DNA from: Caballeronia pedi
GTDB taxonomy: Bacteria > Pseudomonadota > Gammaproteobacteria > Burkholderiales > Burkholderiaceae
Assembly (NCBI RefSeq): GCF_001544915.2
Contig: NZ_FCOE02000005.1
Location: forward strand, 327,450-391,449
Length of the DNA: 64,000 bases
Direction: 5' to 3'
The position numbers were made by a program, and so were the translations under genes. The notes below the pieces were generated by a model that had not been told where the DNA came from, did not search any database, and worked only from the letters and a program-made list of their open reading frames with translations. Shown piece after piece: positions 26,944 to 37,765 of this stretch; position 1 is the first letter of the stretch; each line of letters begins with the position of its first letter.

Positions 26944-28065
26944 TCAGGCGCCCAGCGCCGCGAGCGGATGCATCTCCCTGCGCCACGGCGACGAGAGAAA
27001 GTGCTGCACGCGCTCGGCGCGCACTTGCGAAAGTGTCGTCGGTGCGAAACGCGGGCGCTCGTCCTTGTCGATGATGAGCGCGCGCACGCCTTCGACGAAA
27101 TCGCCATCGTCGATCGCGCGATACACGACGCCCAGTTCCATGCGGAAGCAGTCCGCCAGCGTCATCTGACGGCCGCGCAGTAGCGCGTGATATGTGACTT
27201 CGAGCATCGTCGGCGAGTGGCTGGCGAGGGTGGCGAGCGTCGCGCGCGCCCAGTCCGATTCGTCCGCCGCCAGCGACGCCGCGATGCGCTCCGCGCCGCC
27301 CGTCGCGCACGCGGAGAAATGACGCCTGATCTGCGCGCGGATATCGTCGAGTGGCGCGTGGCGTTCGATATTCGCGCCCGGCACGAACACGCGTTGCAGT
27401 TGCGTCATTGCGTCGCGCGCATCGTCCCAGCGCAGCGCTTCGAGGCGCTGGACGAAGCCGCGCAGCCACGTCGACGGCACGCACGCGTCCGCGAGCCCGA
27501 CGCGTTTCGCATCCGCGCCCGAAAGACGCGTGCCCGTCAGTCCGACGTAAAGCGCGAGATCGCGCGGCAACACGCGCAGGAAGTGCGTCGCGCCGACATC
27601 GGGCAACAGGCCGATACGCGTCTCGGGCATCGCCATGCGCGTGCGCTCGGTCGCGATGCGCAGCGCGGCGCCTTGCGCGAGCCCCATGCCGCCGCCCATC
27701 ACGATGCCGTCCATCAGCGCGATGACCGGCTTCGCAAACCGATGCACGGTGTAGTCGAGCCGATATTCGTCGATGAAGAATTTCAGCCACGGCGTGTCGT
27801 GATGCGGATCGTTGCGCGCGGCGTGATACAGATTGCGCACGTCGCCGCCCGCGCAAAATGCCTTGTCGCCCGCGCCGCGCAGTACGACCGCGGCGATCGA
27901 ATCGTCCTCGGCGCAGCGGGCGAAAATATCCGTGAGGAGCGCGATCATGTCGTGCGACAGCGCGTTCAACGCGTGCGGACGGTCGAGCGTGACGATCGCC
28001 ACACGGTTGATTATCGCGAAGCCGACTTCAGGCGCGTCGCGCAGCAAACCTTGCGTGCTCATCAT
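26944..28065 (-). CDS. 3-hydroxyisobutyryl-CoA hydrolase-like enoyl-CoA hydratase family protein
   Basis: 373 residues, longer than ordinary enoyl-CoA hydratases and matching the HIBCH group. Visible are the crotonase core LDRPHALNALSHDM, the oxyanion hole KAFCAGGDVRNLY and GGGMGLAQGA, and the active-site segment MPETRIGLLPDVGATHFL. HIBCH releases 3-hydroxyisobutyrate from its CoA ester in valine breakdown. It is the last gene of a three-gene operon (13-bp gap) with a ligase and an acyl-CoA dehydrogenase. Ordinary hydratase activity is not excluded. Two adjacent ATG codons (28065, 28062) could start it. Confidence 0.82.
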   Translation of the reverse strand: MMSTQGLLRDAPEVGFAIINRVAIVTLDRPHALNALSHDMIALLTDIFARCAEDDSIAAVVLRGAGDKAFCAGGDVRNLYHAARNDPHHDTPWLKFFIDEYRLDYTVHRFAKPVIALMDGIVMGGGMGLAQGAALRIATERTRMAMPETRIGLLPDVGATHFLRVLPRDLALYVGLTGTRLSGADAKRVGLADACVPSTWLRGFVQRLEALRWDDARDAMTQLQRVFVPGANIERHAPLDDIRAQIRRHFSACATGGAERIAASLAADESDWARATLATLASHSPTMLEVTYHALLRGRQMTLADCFRMELGVVYRAIDDGDFVEGVRALIIDKDERPRFAPTTLSQVRAERVQHFLSSPWRREMHPLAALGA

Positions 28066-28078
28066 CAGGATTCCTTTG

Positions 28079-29785
28079 CTAGTCGGCCTTACTGGTCTGC
28101 CGCAGCTCCGGAAAATCCTCTTCCCAGAACTCGAACTCGCCGCGCGCGCCGTCCTGCGTGCGCGCGATTTCCTGTCGGCGCAGATCGACGCGGCGGATCT
28201 TGCCCGAGATCGTCTTCGGCAACTCCGCGAATTCGAGGCGGCGAATGCGCTTGTACGGCGCGAGCCGCTCGCGCGAGAACGCGAACACGCTCTTCGCGAG
28301 TTCAGGGCCGATCGAATAGCCGTGGCGCAGCGTGACGAACGCCTTCGGCACCGAAAGACGCAGCGGATCGGGGCTCGGCACGACGGCTGCTTCCGCGATC
28401 GCTTCGTGCTCGATCAGCACGCTCTCCAGCTCGAACGGGCTCAACCGGTAATCCGACGACTTGAACACGTCGTCCGCCCGGCCCACATAGACGAAATAGC
28501 CATCCGCGCCGCACGCCGCGACATCCGAGGTGCGATAGAAGCCGCCGCGCATCGCGTTCTCGGTGGCCTTCGGGTTGTCGGCGTAACCGGTCATCAGGCC
28601 GAGCGGCGGCGGATCGAGCGCGAGCGCGATCTCGCCCTCCTCCGCCGGATTGCCGTCCGGATCGAGCAGCGCCACGCGATAACCCGGCAGCGGACGGCCC
28701 ATCGAGCCCGGCACGAGCCGCTGGCCCGGCGTGTTGGCGATCTGCGCGGTGGTTTCGGTCTGGCCGTAGCCATCGCGGATCGGCACGCCCCACGCGGCCT
28801 GCACGCGCTCGACGACTTCGGGATTGAGCGGCTCGCCCGCGCCGACGATCTCGCGCAGCTTCACCTCGTACGATGCCAGCGGCTCCTGCACGAGCATGCG
28901 CCACACGGTCGGCGGCGCGCAGAGCGTCGTGACGTCGTGCTTCACGAGCACATCGAGCGTGCGGGCGGCATCGAAACGGCTGAAGTTGTAGATGAACACG
29001 CATGCCTGCGCGTTCCACGGCGCGAAGAAACAGCTCCACGCGTGTTTCGCCCAGCCAGGCGAGCTGATGTTCCAGTGCACGTCGCCGGGCTGCAGGCCGA
29101 TCCAGTACATCGTCGACAAATGGCCGACCGGATAGCTCTGATGCGTATGCGCGACGAGCTTCGGCTTCGACGTCGTCCCCGACGTGAAGTAGAGCAGATA
29201 CGGATCGTTCGCATTCGTTTCGGCATCCGGAGCGAAATCGGATGATGCATCGTAAGCGGTCTCGTACGCGAGCCAGTCGCCCTGCGCGCCGCCCACGGCG
29301 ATGCGCAATCCCGGCATGTCGATGCCGTCGAACTTCTGTGTCTCCGCCGCATCGACGATCACATGCTGCACGCCGCCGAGCGCGATACGGTCGCGCAGGT
29401 CGGCGGGTGCGAGTTGCGTCGTCGCGGGCAGGACGATCGCGCCGAGCTTCATCGCGGCGAGCATCGTTTCCCATAGCTCGACGCGGTTCGGCAGCATCAG
29501 CAGAATGCGCTCGCCGCGCTTCACATTCAGGCCGCGCAAATGATTCGCGACGCGCGCCGAACGCTCGCTCATCTGCGCGAACGACAGGCGCGTCTCGCCG
29601 CCGCCTTCGTTGACGATATGCAGCGCGGGTGCATCGTTGCCGCGCGCCATCGGATCGAAATAATCGAGCGCCCAGTTGAAGCGGTCGAGCGACGGCCACT
29701 TGAACTCGCGATACGCGGTGTCGTAATCCGTGCGATGCGCAAACAGAAAGTCTCGCGCTTCGATGAAGCTGCTGGCGTCGTTCAT
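28079..29785 (-). CDS. AMP-forming acyl-CoA synthetase
   Basis: 568 residues of the acetyl-CoA-synthetase-like (ANL) superfamily. Visible are the P-loop YFTSGTTSKPK, DGYGQTETT, the hinge region YVGRADDVFKSSDYRLSPFELE, and the catalytic Lys in PKTISGKIRRVDLR. It resembles medium-chain or branched acyl-CoA synthetases more than acetate ligases. It would activate the free acid that the dehydrogenase and the hydratase-like enzyme then process. GGAG lies six bases before the ATG. It is the middle gene of the operon. Confidence 0.88.
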   Translation of the reverse strand: MNDASSFIEARDFLFAHRTDYDTAYREFKWPSLDRFNWALDYFDPMARGNDAPALHIVNEGGGETRLSFAQMSERSARVANHLRGLNVKRGERILLMLPNRVELWETMLAAMKLGAIVLPATTQLAPADLRDRIALGGVQHVIVDAAETQKFDGIDMPGLRIAVGGAQGDWLAYETAYDASSDFAPDAETNANDPYLLYFTSGTTSKPKLVAHTHQSYPVGHLSTMYWIGLQPGDVHWNISSPGWAKHAWSCFFAPWNAQACVFIYNFSRFDAARTLDVLVKHDVTTLCAPPTVWRMLVQEPLASYEVKLREIVGAGEPLNPEVVERVQAAWGVPIRDGYGQTETTAQIANTPGQRLVPGSMGRPLPGYRVALLDPDGNPAEEGEIALALDPPPLGLMTGYADNPKATENAMRGGFYRTSDVAACGADGYFVYVGRADDVFKSSDYRLSPFELESVLIEHEAIAEAAVVPSPDPLRLSVPKAFVTLRHGYSIGPELAKSVFAFSRERLAPYKRIRRLEFAELPKTISGKIRRVDLRRQEIARTQDGARGEFEFWEEDFPELRQTSKAD

Positions 29786-29813
29786 TGCGTCTCCGTGTAT
29801 TTTTTTAGCGCTG

Positions 29814-30950
29814 TCAAACGTTGCGCGCGATCACCATGCGCTGCACTTCGCTCGTGCCTTCATAAATCTGCGTGATGCGCGCATCGCGATAATGACGCTC
29901 CACCGGATAATCCTGCAAATAACCGTAGCCGCCGTGAATCTGGATCGCATCCGAACATACGCGTTCGGCCATTTCCGACGCATACAGCTTCGCCTGCGAC
30001 GCCTCCGACAGACACGCGATGCCTTCCGTGCGCATGCGCGCCGCGTGATGAATCAGGAGGCGCGCGGCGTTGATCTGCGTCTGCATGTCGGCGAGCATGT
30101 TCGCGACCGACTGATGCTCGTGGATCGGCTTGCCGAACTGCACGCGCTCTCTTGCATACGCGCGTGCCGCATCGAAGGCCGCGCGCGCGATGCCGAGCGC
30201 CTGCGCCGCGATGCCGATGCGCCCGCCTTCCAGATTCGACAACGCGATCTTCAGACCCTCGCCGCGCTTGCCGAGCAGATTCGCAGCGGGGATCGCGCAA
30301 TCGTCGAAGGTGATCGGGCAGGTGTCGGAGGCGCGGATGCCGAGTTTGTGCTCCGGCGCGCCGACATTGAAGCCGGGCGTATCCGTCGGCACGATGAACG
30401 CCGAAATGCCGCGCTTGCCGAGATCGGGATCGGTGACGGCGAAGACGATCGCCACGCCCGCGCGCTTGCCGTTCGTGACGAACTGCTTGCTGCCGGAGAG
30501 AACCCACTGACCGTCCTTCTCGACGGCGCGCACGCGCAGATTGTTCGCCTCCGAGCCCGCCTGCGGCTCGGTCAGGCAGAACGCCCCGATGATCTCGCCA
30601 CTCGCGAGCCGCGGCAGCCATTCGGCTTTCTGCGCGTCGGTGCCGTACGCGAGGATCGGCCCGCAGCCGACGGAGTTGTGCACGCTCATCAGCGTCGCGC
30701 ACGAGGCGCAGCCGGCGGCGATTTCTTCCATCGCGAGCGCGTAGGCGGTGTAGTCGCTGAACGTGCCGCCGAGTTCGGCAGGCACGATCATGCCGAGCAG
30801 GCCGAGCTCGCCCAGTTGCCGCACGACGGCGTCGGGGATCGCGCCGTCCTTGTCCCACTGGCCTGCGCCTGGCGCGAGCACTTCGGTTGCGAACTGGCGA
30901 GCCGCGTCGCGGATCATGCGCTGCTCTTCGGTGAGAAATGCGTCGATCAT
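29814..30950 (-). CDS. Acyl-CoA dehydrogenase (short/branched-chain type)
   Basis: 378 residues, the normal length. A FAD enzyme introducing the 2,3-double bond into acyl-CoA and passing electrons to ETF. Visible are [13 protein letters not shown], the FAD segments [10 protein letters not shown] and [23 protein letters not shown], and the catalytic Glu in [12 protein letters not shown]. It resembles butyryl/isobutyryl-CoA dehydrogenases. First gene of the operon, divergent from the AraC regulator. The start at 30950 fits the family; the upstream open frame is spurious. Confidence 0.9.
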   Translation of the reverse strand: MIDAFLTEEQRMIRDAARQFATEVLAPGAGQWDKDGAIPDAVVRQLGELGLLGMIVPAELGGTFSDYTAYALAMEEIAAGCASCATLMSVHNSVGCGPILAYGTDAQKAEWLPRLASGEIIGAFCLTEPQAGSEANNLRVRAVEKDGQWVLSGSKQFVTNGKRAGVAIVFAVTDPDLGKRGISAFIVPTDTPGFNVGAPEHKLGIRASDTCPITFDDCAIPAANLLGKRGEGLKIALSNLEGGRIGIAAQALGIARAAFDAARAYARERVQFGKPIHEHQSVANMLADMQTQINAARLLIHHAARMRTEGIACLSEASQAKLYASEMAERVCSDAIQIHGGYGYLQDYPVERHYRDARITQIYEGTSEVQRMVIARNV

Positions 30951-31090
30951 GTTTCGATTTCGGTGATTAGGGCTGGGCGGCGAGCCTCGCGGCATCGATC
31001 GTTTAAACTTTCTGGCCGCCGCATGCCCGGTCGATGAGGCGCGCGTGGGCCGGCTCAGCACGAGTCTAGGCAATCGCCGGACGTTAGCCG

Positions 31091-32155
31091 ATGCCCAAAA
31101 CGATCACGCTAACTGAGCGCTTTGGCCACCTAGTGACAACCCCAAGTCCGAAAAAGAAGATCGAGCGCGACTCGATTTCCGTCAGTCTCGTCGAGGCAGC
31201 GTTGCATTGCGCCGAGGCGCGCGGCGTCGCGCGCGAGAGCTTGCTGGCCGCGGCGGGCATCGCGCCGGCGACGCTCGAATCGCCGCGCGCGCGCGTGTCG
31301 CCGGTGCAGTACGGCAAGCTGTGGAACGCCACCGCCGATGCCCTCGACGACGAATTCTTCGGCCAGGACGCCCACCCGATGCGGCGTGGCAGCTTCGTGC
31401 TGCTGTGCCACGCCGCGCTGTCCTCGCGCGACGGCGGGCAGGCGCTGGCGCGCATCGCGGGCTTCATGCGGCTCGTGCTCGACGAACTGAGCTTCGAGCC
31501 CGACATCGACGAAAAGCGCGTGCGCATCTGGCTCGATGACAAGGGCGCGCAGAAGTCCATGTTCGCCTACGCGACGGGTTTCATTCTTGTGTATGGGCTG
31601 CTGTGCTGGCTGGTCGGGCGGCGCATTCCAGTGCTCGCCGCGCATCTGCGCTGCGCCGAGCCCGCTGCCCGCGACGAATATCGGCTAATGTTCTGCGATG
31701 ACCTGCGTTTCGACGCGCCGCGTTCGTTCGTCGACTTGTCCGCGGACTGCGCGACGCTGCCGGTCGTGCAGACGCCCGCGACGCTCAGGCGCTTCCTGAA
31801 GGACGCACCGGCGAATTTCATCGTGAAATATCGCAATCCGGACTCGCTCGCGGCGCGTATCCGGACGCGTCTGCGGCAGACCGCGCCGACCGACTGGCCC
31901 GAAGCCGAGAGCATCGCGGCGGCGCTGAACATGGCGGAAGCGACTTTGAGGCGGCGGCTGAAGCAGGAAGGGCTGACCTATCAGACGATCAAGGACGCGC
32001 TCAGACGCGATCTCGCGATCGCCCGTCTCGCCCACACGCAGCAGACCATTCCGCAGATCGCCGATGCGCTCGGCTTCGCGGAACCGAGCGCGTTTCGCCG
32101 CGCGTTCCGAAAGTGGACGGGCGTGCGCCCCGCGGACTACCGCCGGGAGGGCTGA
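31091..32155 (+). CDS. AraC-family regulator (OruR/ArgR-type with Arabinose_bd domain)
   Basis: 354 residues. The N-terminal ~200 residues form an effector domain of the Arabinose_bd type found in OruR-like regulators ([41 protein letters not shown]). The C-terminal ~100 residues hold two HTH motifs ([29 protein letters not shown] and [33 protein letters not shown]). It is divergent by 140 bp from the acyl-CoA operon and is its likely regulator. The effector is probably the acid or its CoA ester, which is inference. Confidence 0.9.
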   Translation: MPKTITLTERFGHLVTTPSPKKKIERDSISVSLVEAALHCAEARGVARESLLAAAGIAPATLESPRARVSPVQYGKLWNATADALDDEFFGQDAHPMRRGSFVLLCHAALSSRDGGQALARIAGFMRLVLDELSFEPDIDEKRVRIWLDDKGAQKSMFAYATGFILVYGLLCWLVGRRIPVLAAHLRCAEPAARDEYRLMFCDDLRFDAPRSFVDLSADCATLPVVQTPATLRRFLKDAPANFIVKYRNPDSLAARIRTRLRQTAPTDWPEAESIAAALNMAEATLRRRLKQEGLTYQTIKDALRRDLAIARLAHTQQTIPQIADALGFAEPSAFRRAFRKWTGVRPADYRREG

Positions 32156-32218
32156 CTGCGCGGGCGCATCGACGCTGCTATATTGAATTGACCATGACTT
32201 TGCATCACGGAGTGCATC

Positions 32219-32380
32219 ATGACGAAAGCCAGCCGGGATGAACGTCCGAAGCAGGATCAGCCGAAACCGGATAGCGAAGAGGACTTGCTCGACGAAGCGC
32301 TGGAAGAAACCTTTCCCGCGAGCGATCCGATCGCCGTGCATCCGGAGCCGGACCTCCCGAAGGACGGCAAGAAAAAGTAG
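32219..32380 (+). CDS. Small acidic protein (53 residues)
   Basis: Sequence features: a charged N-terminus (MTKASRDERPKQDQP), a central acidic helix (SEEDLLDEALEETFPASDPIAV) and a Lys-rich end. A clear GGAG lies six bases upstream of the ATG. I recall the central motif in small uncharacterised proteins of Burkholderia and other proteobacteria. Its stop codon abuts the stop of the convergent gene at 32381 with no spacer. Function unknown. Confidence 0.7.
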   Translation: MTKASRDERPKQDQPKPDSEEDLLDEALEETFPASDPIAVHPEPDLPKDGKKK

Positions 32381-33052
32381 TTATTCGCCCGCCTCGGGCT
32401 CGTCCGGGCTCGACAGCAGCACCACCAGCTTCTCGACATGCTGATGTAAAAGCTTCACGTGCTTGTCGATCTGTTCGAGACGGCCGGTCAGGTCGGCCTT
32501 CGCCGCCTCGCTCATCCGATCAGAAGCGATCAGATCGTCCACCTTCGGCTGCATCGCGTCGACCTGCAGCAGGCCGAGCTGGCGCTCCAGCCGGCGCAAA
32601 TCCTGTGAAAGCAGTTCGCGATTCTTGCGGAAAAGCAGATCGCGGCGATTGACCTCGGCCTGTTGCTGGGCGAGATCGGCGACACGGCGCGTCGCTTCCG
32701 TCTGCGACAACAGCGGCTCCGGGCCGCGCAGCACCGAGCGCTTCGGCGCAGGATGCGCCGTGCCGCGAAATACCGCCATCGGCGTTTCCTCGTCGATGGC
32801 GCGCTGCACGTCGCGCGGGACTTCGCTCGCGGCGCGGCGCTCGTCCATCCAGTGCGGCGGCAGGCCGGTCACGAGTTCGATGCCGCGCACGAATTCCTCA
32901 TTGAAATCGCGTTGGCCCGCGACGATCAGCTTCATGAACGTCGGCGAGAAATTCATCATGCGCGCGAGGCGTCCGGCGCCTCCAGGCGTTCCGACCAGAA
33001 CATTCAGGTTGGACCGCCAGACAACGAACAGCGTTTCGTCGAAATCTTCCAT
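32381..33052 (-). CDS. Hypothetical protein with HTH-like N-terminus and coiled coil
   Basis: 223 residues. Residues about 15-60 (GGAGRLARMMNFSPTFMKLI ... RGIELVTGLPPHWMD) resemble a small Cro/XRE-type helix-turn-helix. Residues about 125-215 are strongly helical with heptad character (RRVADLAQQQAEVNRRDLLFRKN ... GRLEQIDKHVKLLHQHVEKLV), so a coiled-coil dimer is likely. The ATG at 33052 has GGAG eight bases upstream; an open frame to 33211 is not supported. It could be a DNA-binding regulator; the target is unknown. Confidence 0.65.
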   Translation of the reverse strand: MEDFDETLFVVWRSNLNVLVGTPGGAGRLARMMNFSPTFMKLIVAGQRDFNEEFVRGIELVTGLPPHWMDERRAASEVPRDVQRAIDEETPMAVFRGTAHPAPKRSVLRGPEPLLSQTEATRRVADLAQQQAEVNRRDLLFRKNRELLSQDLRRLERQLGLLQVDAMQPKVDDLIASDRMSEAAKADLTGRLEQIDKHVKLLHQHVEKLVVLLSSPDEPEAGE

Positions 33053-33295
33053 GAACAGGCTCCAGGCAGACCGGCGCGCCCGATTGTGCGCGCCGGCGTT
33101 GCGCGCGCGAAATCCGCGCGCATGCATATCCGGTTCCCGAATATCGCTGCGCACCTCGACCGGTGCGCCGTCCACATACCGCATAAAACACCATACTAAC
33201 GTCGTCGGCAAGCCTGGCGGACAACAGCGTGTCCGCCGATGGCGCGCGCGCGACAGAACGCCTGCGTCGACACGGCGCGCGCGCGGCCAGCCGGC

Positions 33296-34591
33296 TTACG
33301 GCTCGTTGCGCAGATACCCTTCCTTGGAAGGATCGAGCATCCGCCACGAAACGATGAGCGAGATCGCGCACATCGCCGTCACGTACCAGAAAAACGTCGA
33401 CTCGCTGCCGACTGACTTCAGCTTCAGCGCGACGAATTCCGCCGAGCCGCCGAACACCGCGTTGGCGACCGCATACGACAGGCCGACGCCCAGCGCGCGC
33501 ACTTCCGGCGGGAACATTTCCGCCTTGATGAGGCCGCTGATCGACGTATAGAAGCTGACGATCGCGAGCGCGATCACCACCAGCACGAACGCCATGACCG
33601 GGCTCGTCACGCTGGAGAGCGCGTGCAGCAGCGGCACCGTGCAGAGGGTGGCGAGCGCGCCGAACCACAGCATCGATGCGCGGCGGCCGATGCGGTCCGA
33701 CAGCGCGCCGAACAGCGGCTGCAGCAGCATGTAGACGAACAGCGCGGCGGTCATCACGTTGCTGGCGGTCTTCGCGTGCATGCCCGCCGTGTTGACCAGA
33801 TACTTCTGCATGTAGGTCGTGAACGTGTAGAAAATCAGCGAGCCGCCCGCCGTGAAGCCCACCACGGTCATGAACGCGCCCTTGTGCTGCATCAGGCCGG
33901 CGAGCGTGCCCGCTTCCTTGCGATCGCGCGTTGCGGCGGTCGACGTTTCCTCGAGCGAGCGTCGCAGATACAGCGAAACCAGCGCCGCGCACGCGCCGAT
34001 GAAAAACGGAATGCGCCAGCCCCACGCCTTCAGTTCTTCCGTCGACAGGAACATTTGCAGGATCACGAGCACGAGCAGCGCGGCGAGCTGGCCGCCGATC
34101 AGCGTCACGTACTGGAACGACGCGAAAAAGCCGCGCCGGCCGCGCAGCGCCACTTCACTCATGTAGGTGGCGCTGGTGCCGTACTCGCCGCCCACCGACA
34201 AGCCCTGGAACAGGCGCGCGATCAGCAGCAGGAACGGCGCCCACGCGCCGATCGACGAATAAGTCGGCAGGAACGTGATGACGAGCGAGCCGCCGCACAT
34301 CATCAGCACGGAGATCATCATCGCGTTACGGCGGCCGTGCTTGTCGGCGATACGGCCGAACAGCCAGCCGCCGATCGGGCGCATCAGGAAGCCCGCCGCG
34401 AACACGCCCGCGGTGTTCAGCAACTGAACCGTCGGGTCGCCGCCCGGGAAGAACGCCGCCGAGAAATACAGCGCGAGGAACGAGTAGATATAGAAATCGA
34501 ACCACTCGACGAGATTGCCCGACGAGGCGCCGACGATCGCGAAAACGCGGCGCCGGGTGTCCTCGGGGGTATAAGCGGGAATGTCGGTCAT
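33296..34591 (-). CDS. MFS transporter, metabolite:H+ symporter (MHS) family
   Basis: 431 residues with 12 membrane segments. MHS-family marks are [17 protein letters not shown] at the N-terminus, [19 protein letters not shown] after segment 2, [21 protein letters not shown], and a second [14 protein letters not shown]. Relatives carry 2-oxoglutarate, citrate, proline/betaine or shikimate. The start at 34591 gives the family N-terminus. No catabolic genes are attached, so the substrate is unknown. Confidence 0.88.
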   Translation of the reverse strand: MTDIPAYTPEDTRRRVFAIVGASSGNLVEWFDFYIYSFLALYFSAAFFPGGDPTVQLLNTAGVFAAGFLMRPIGGWLFGRIADKHGRRNAMMISVLMMCGGSLVITFLPTYSSIGAWAPFLLLIARLFQGLSVGGEYGTSATYMSEVALRGRRGFFASFQYVTLIGGQLAALLVLVILQMFLSTEELKAWGWRIPFFIGACAALVSLYLRRSLEETSTAATRDRKEAGTLAGLMQHKGAFMTVVGFTAGGSLIFYTFTTYMQKYLVNTAGMHAKTASNVMTAALFVYMLLQPLFGALSDRIGRRASMLWFGALATLCTVPLLHALSSVTSPVMAFVLVVIALAIVSFYTSISGLIKAEMFPPEVRALGVGLSYAVANAVFGGSAEFVALKLKSVGSESTFFWYVTAMCAISLIVSWRMLDPSKEGYLRNEP

Positions 34592-34944
34592 ATTGTTCTG
34601 AGCTCTTTGGTCACGGGCTGGGTGGCATGTGCCGGGGCGCGTGACCCCGGCTCGGGCGCTCTTGGCGGCGTTCGGGCGCAAGTTTATACGAGGGTTCGGA
34701 CGAAAGCGCGCGATCGTGGCGTGCGAAAGACGGCGCGCCGCAGTCGGGAAAACCGCGTTGCCGCGCGCTCGCGCCGCCTGCGCCGAAGCGCACGAACGCG
34801 TGCTCAGGCTTGTCGCAGAAGCGTTCGCCGGCCTTGCTGCCGGGCTGTGAAAGTGTCCGACGCGATCGCTCGATTAGTCTGTCCGTGTTGCGTAGGTAAT
34901 TACCCTTAAGAGGGATTTTGTCGACTATTTATCGATAAAGTCTC
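34592..34944. other. Gene-free divergent spacer
   Basis: 353 bp between the MHS transporter and the DUF2891 gene. Mostly GC-rich, with an AT-rich end at 34890-34945 (cgtaggtaattaccctt ... tatttatcgataaagtc) that probably holds the DUF2891 promoter. Short open frames here lack start sites and resemblance. I see no repeat or RNA gene. Confidence 0.5.
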
Positions 34945-35997
34945 ATGACCACGATTCGTATCGACGAGAACCGCATGAATTCGCATCAACCGATCATCCT
35001 TGACGCCGCGCTCGCGTCGAAGTTCGCGCGGGTCGCGCTCGGCCACCTGACGCGCGAATATCCGAACAAGCTCGATCACGTCATGGCGGCCGAGGCCGAT
35101 GTGCAGAGCCCGCGCGCGCTGCATCCGATCTTCTATGGCAGCTTCGACTGGCATTCGTGCGTGCACGGCTACTGGCTCATCGCGCGGCTTTATGATCGCT
35201 TTCCCGATTTGCCGAAAGCGCCGCGCATTCGCGCCGTGATCGACGCGCATTTCACCGACGCGAACGTCGCGGCCGAAGTCGCATATCTGCGGCGCCCCGC
35301 CGCGCGCGGCTTCGAACGCCCGTACGGCTGGGCGTGGCTGCTCGCGCTCGCGGGTCAGTTGCACTCGATGCAATCCGCCGACGGCGCACGCTGGGCCCGC
35401 ACGCTCCAGCCGCTCGCCGACGCGTTCGTCGCGCGCTTCGAGGAATTCCTGCCGAAGTCGACCTATCCGCTCAGGGTCGGCACGCATTTCAACATGGCGT
35501 TCGCGCTGACGCTGGCGACCGGCTACGCGCGCGTCGTGCGGAATGCGGCGTTCGAGCGCCTGCTCGCGGAGACGGCGTTGCGCTGGTTCGAGAAGGACGA
35601 AGGCTGTCAGGCGTGGGAGCCGGCGGGCGACGAGTTCCTGTCGCCATCGCTGATGGAAGCCGTGCTGATGCGCCACGTGCTGCCGGGCGAGCGCTTCGTC
35701 GGCTGGTTCGACCGGTTTCTGCCGCGCATCGCCGCGCGTGAGCCCGCGACGCTCTTCGCACCCGCCACGGTCACCGACCGCAGCGACGGCAAGCTCGCGC
35801 ACCTCGACGGCCTGAACCTGAGCCGCGCGTGGTGCCAGCGCACGATCGCGCGGGCGCTGCCGGCGGGCGATGCGCGCATCGCGGTGCTCGAAGCGGCCGC
35901 GCACGAACATCTGGCGTCGGGCATCGCGCATGTCGCGGGCGATTACATGGGCGAGCACTGGCTCGCGACCTTCGCGCTGCTGGCGCTGGAAGCCTGA
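34945..35997 (+). CDS. DUF2891 family protein
   Basis: 350 residues. Matches the DUF2891 pattern: NKLDHVMAAEADVQSPRALHPIFYGSFDWHSCVHGYW near residue 50, RPYGWAWLLAL near 130, and a conserved WEPAGDEFLSPSLMEAVLM near 230. The fold is expected to be an alpha/alpha toroid like glycoside-processing enzymes, but no activity is known. An in-frame ATG at 34975 is an alternative start. No signal peptide. Single gene. Confidence 0.85.
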   Translation: MTTIRIDENRMNSHQPIILDAALASKFARVALGHLTREYPNKLDHVMAAEADVQSPRALHPIFYGSFDWHSCVHGYWLIARLYDRFPDLPKAPRIRAVIDAHFTDANVAAEVAYLRRPAARGFERPYGWAWLLALAGQLHSMQSADGARWARTLQPLADAFVARFEEFLPKSTYPLRVGTHFNMAFALTLATGYARVVRNAAFERLLAETALRWFEKDEGCQAWEPAGDEFLSPSLMEAVLMRHVLPGERFVGWFDRFLPRIAAREPATLFAPATVTDRSDGKLAHLDGLNLSRAWCQRTIARALPAGDARIAVLEAAAHEHLASGIAHVAGDYMGEHWLATFALLALEA

Positions 35998-36003
35998 AAC
36001 GTC

Positions 36004-36324
36004 TCACACGCGCGGCTGAAACGCGATCACGCTCATGCCGATGAGCGCGATCACCGCGCCCGCGAGATCCCACGCCGTCGGCCTGATGCGGTCGACGGCC
36101 CAGAGCCACGCGATCGCCACGCCGATATACACGCCGCCATACGCCGCATAGATTCGCCCCGCTGCGGTGTCGTGCAGCGTCAGCAGCCACGCGAACAGCG
36201 CGAGCGACAGCGCGCCCGGCACGACGAGCCACGGCGAGCCGCCCTCCTTGAGCCATCGATAGGGGAAGTAACAGCCGGCGATCTCGGCGACCGCCGTAAT
36301 GACGTAGAGCGCGAATGTTTTCAT
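36004..36324 (-). CDS. YnfA/UPF0060 small membrane protein
   Basis: 106 residues and four membrane segments. The family signature [20 protein letters not shown] is clear, with [23 protein letters not shown] following. UPF0060 proteins resemble small multidrug-resistance (SMR) pumps in size and topology, and E. coli YnfA has been reported as an efflux protein. The ATG at 36324 fits the family; an upstream in-frame ATG at 36333 is possible. Convergent with the DUF2891 gene, six bases apart. Confidence 0.92.
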   Translation of the reverse strand: MKTFALYVITAVAEIAGCYFPYRWLKEGGSPWLVVPGALSLALFAWLLTLHDTAAGRIYAAYGGVYIGVAIAWLWAVDRIRPTAWDLAGAVIALIGMSVIAFQPRV

Positions 36325-36363
36325 GACGCGCATTATCGACGCTGGTCTGGAGTTGCGTGGACA

Positions 36364-37764
36364 ATGACGCCCTTGTCACGAACCATCGGCCCGAACACCT
36401 TGCAGACGCCCCCACCCAACGATTCGACCGATCACACCGCGCTGCCCGTGCACTGGCACAAGCGCGTACTGACGCTCGCCTTCCCGATCGTCCTCGCGAA
36501 CCTCACGCAACCGATTCTCGGCGCCGTCGACACGGCCGTCGCCGGGCATCTCGACGGACCGCAGTATCTCGGCGGCGTCGCGCTCGGCGGGCTCGTGTTC
36601 AGCTTCGTGTTCTGGGGCTTCGGCTTCCTGCGCATGGGCACGACGGGCCTCGTCGCGCAGGCGTTCGGCGCACGTGACGGCGGCGCCTTGCGCGCCAGCC
36701 TGCTGCGCGCGCTGCTGCTCGCGCTCGCGATCGGCGCGGCCGTGCTGGCGCTGCAAGTGCCGATCATCCGCTATGCGCTCGTCGCGCTGGGCGGCAGCGC
36801 CGCCGTGCAGGACACCGCGAGCGCGTATTGTCATGCGCGCATCTGGGCCGCGCCGTTCGCGCTCGGCAATTACGTCGTGCTCGGCTATCTGCTCGGCTGC
36901 CAGCGCGTGCGGCTCGCGCTCGTCACGCAGATCGTCATCAATCTGGTGAACATCGTCGCGGTGCTGCTTTTCGTGTATCGCTTCGGCTGGGGTATCGCCG
37001 GGATCGGCGCGGCGACCGCGTTCGCCGATTTCTGCGGCTTCGTGCTCGGCCTCGCGATCCTGTGGCATCAGCGGCCGCGCGGACTCGGGCCGCTCGCGCC
37101 GCGTTCGCTGCTCGATGCGCGCGCGCTCAGGCGGCTGGTCGCGATCAACCGCGACATCTTCATTCGCACGATCTGCCTGCTCGGCTCGTACGGCTGGTTC
37201 GCGCATCTCGGCGCGCGCGAGGGCGATGCGGTGCTCGCCGCGAACGCCGTGCTCCTGAACTTCCAGACCTTCATGGCGTTCGGGCTCGACGGCTTCGCGC
37301 ACGCCGCCGAGGCGCTCGTGGGCGCGGCAGCCGGCGCGCGCGACCGTTACGCGTTCCGTCAGGCCGTGAAGATCACGATGTTCTGGTCGGCGATCGGTGC
37401 GGCCGGCTTTTCGATCGTCTACTGGATCGGCGGCGAATGGATCATCGGCGGACTGACCGATCAGGCCGTCGTGCACGCGACGGCGATGCGTTATCTGCCG
37501 TGGGCCGCGATCCTGCCGCTGGCGTCCGTCGCAGGCTTTTTGCTCGATGGCGTGTTCATCGGCGCGACGCGCACGCACGAGCTGATGAAGGCGATGGCCG
37601 TCTCGCTCGCGGTGTTTCTGCTTGCCGCGTGGGCGCTTGCGGGATCGCTCGGCAATCACGGATTGTGGCTGGCGTTGACTCTTTTCATGGTCGCGCGCGG
37701 CGTCACGCTGGCGGTGCAGGTGCCGGCGATCGAGCGCGCGGCGTGCGCGCCCGACGCGCGCTGA
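36364..37764 (+). CDS. MATE family efflux transporter (DinF-like)
   Basis: 466 residues, 12 membrane segments in two homologous halves. It starts with [34 protein letters not shown], the MATE entry segment, and contains [19 protein letters not shown]. It resembles the DinF branch, which exports drugs or oxidised compounds using an ion gradient. The start at 36364 lies 39 bp from the divergent YnfA gene. An upstream open frame is antisense to that gene and was not used. Confidence 0.9.
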   Translation: MTPLSRTIGPNTLQTPPPNDSTDHTALPVHWHKRVLTLAFPIVLANLTQPILGAVDTAVAGHLDGPQYLGGVALGGLVFSFVFWGFGFLRMGTTGLVAQAFGARDGGALRASLLRALLLALAIGAAVLALQVPIIRYALVALGGSAAVQDTASAYCHARIWAAPFALGNYVVLGYLLGCQRVRLALVTQIVINLVNIVAVLLFVYRFGWGIAGIGAATAFADFCGFVLGLAILWHQRPRGLGPLAPRSLLDARALRRLVAINRDIFIRTICLLGSYGWFAHLGAREGDAVLAANAVLLNFQTFMAFGLDGFAHAAEALVGAAAGARDRYAFRQAVKITMFWSAIGAAGFSIVYWIGGEWIIGGLTDQAVVHATAMRYLPWAAILPLASVAGFLLDGVFIGATRTHELMKAMAVSLAVFLLAAWALAGSLGNHGLWLALTLFMVARGVTLAVQVPAIERAACAPDAR

Positions 37765-37765
37765 T

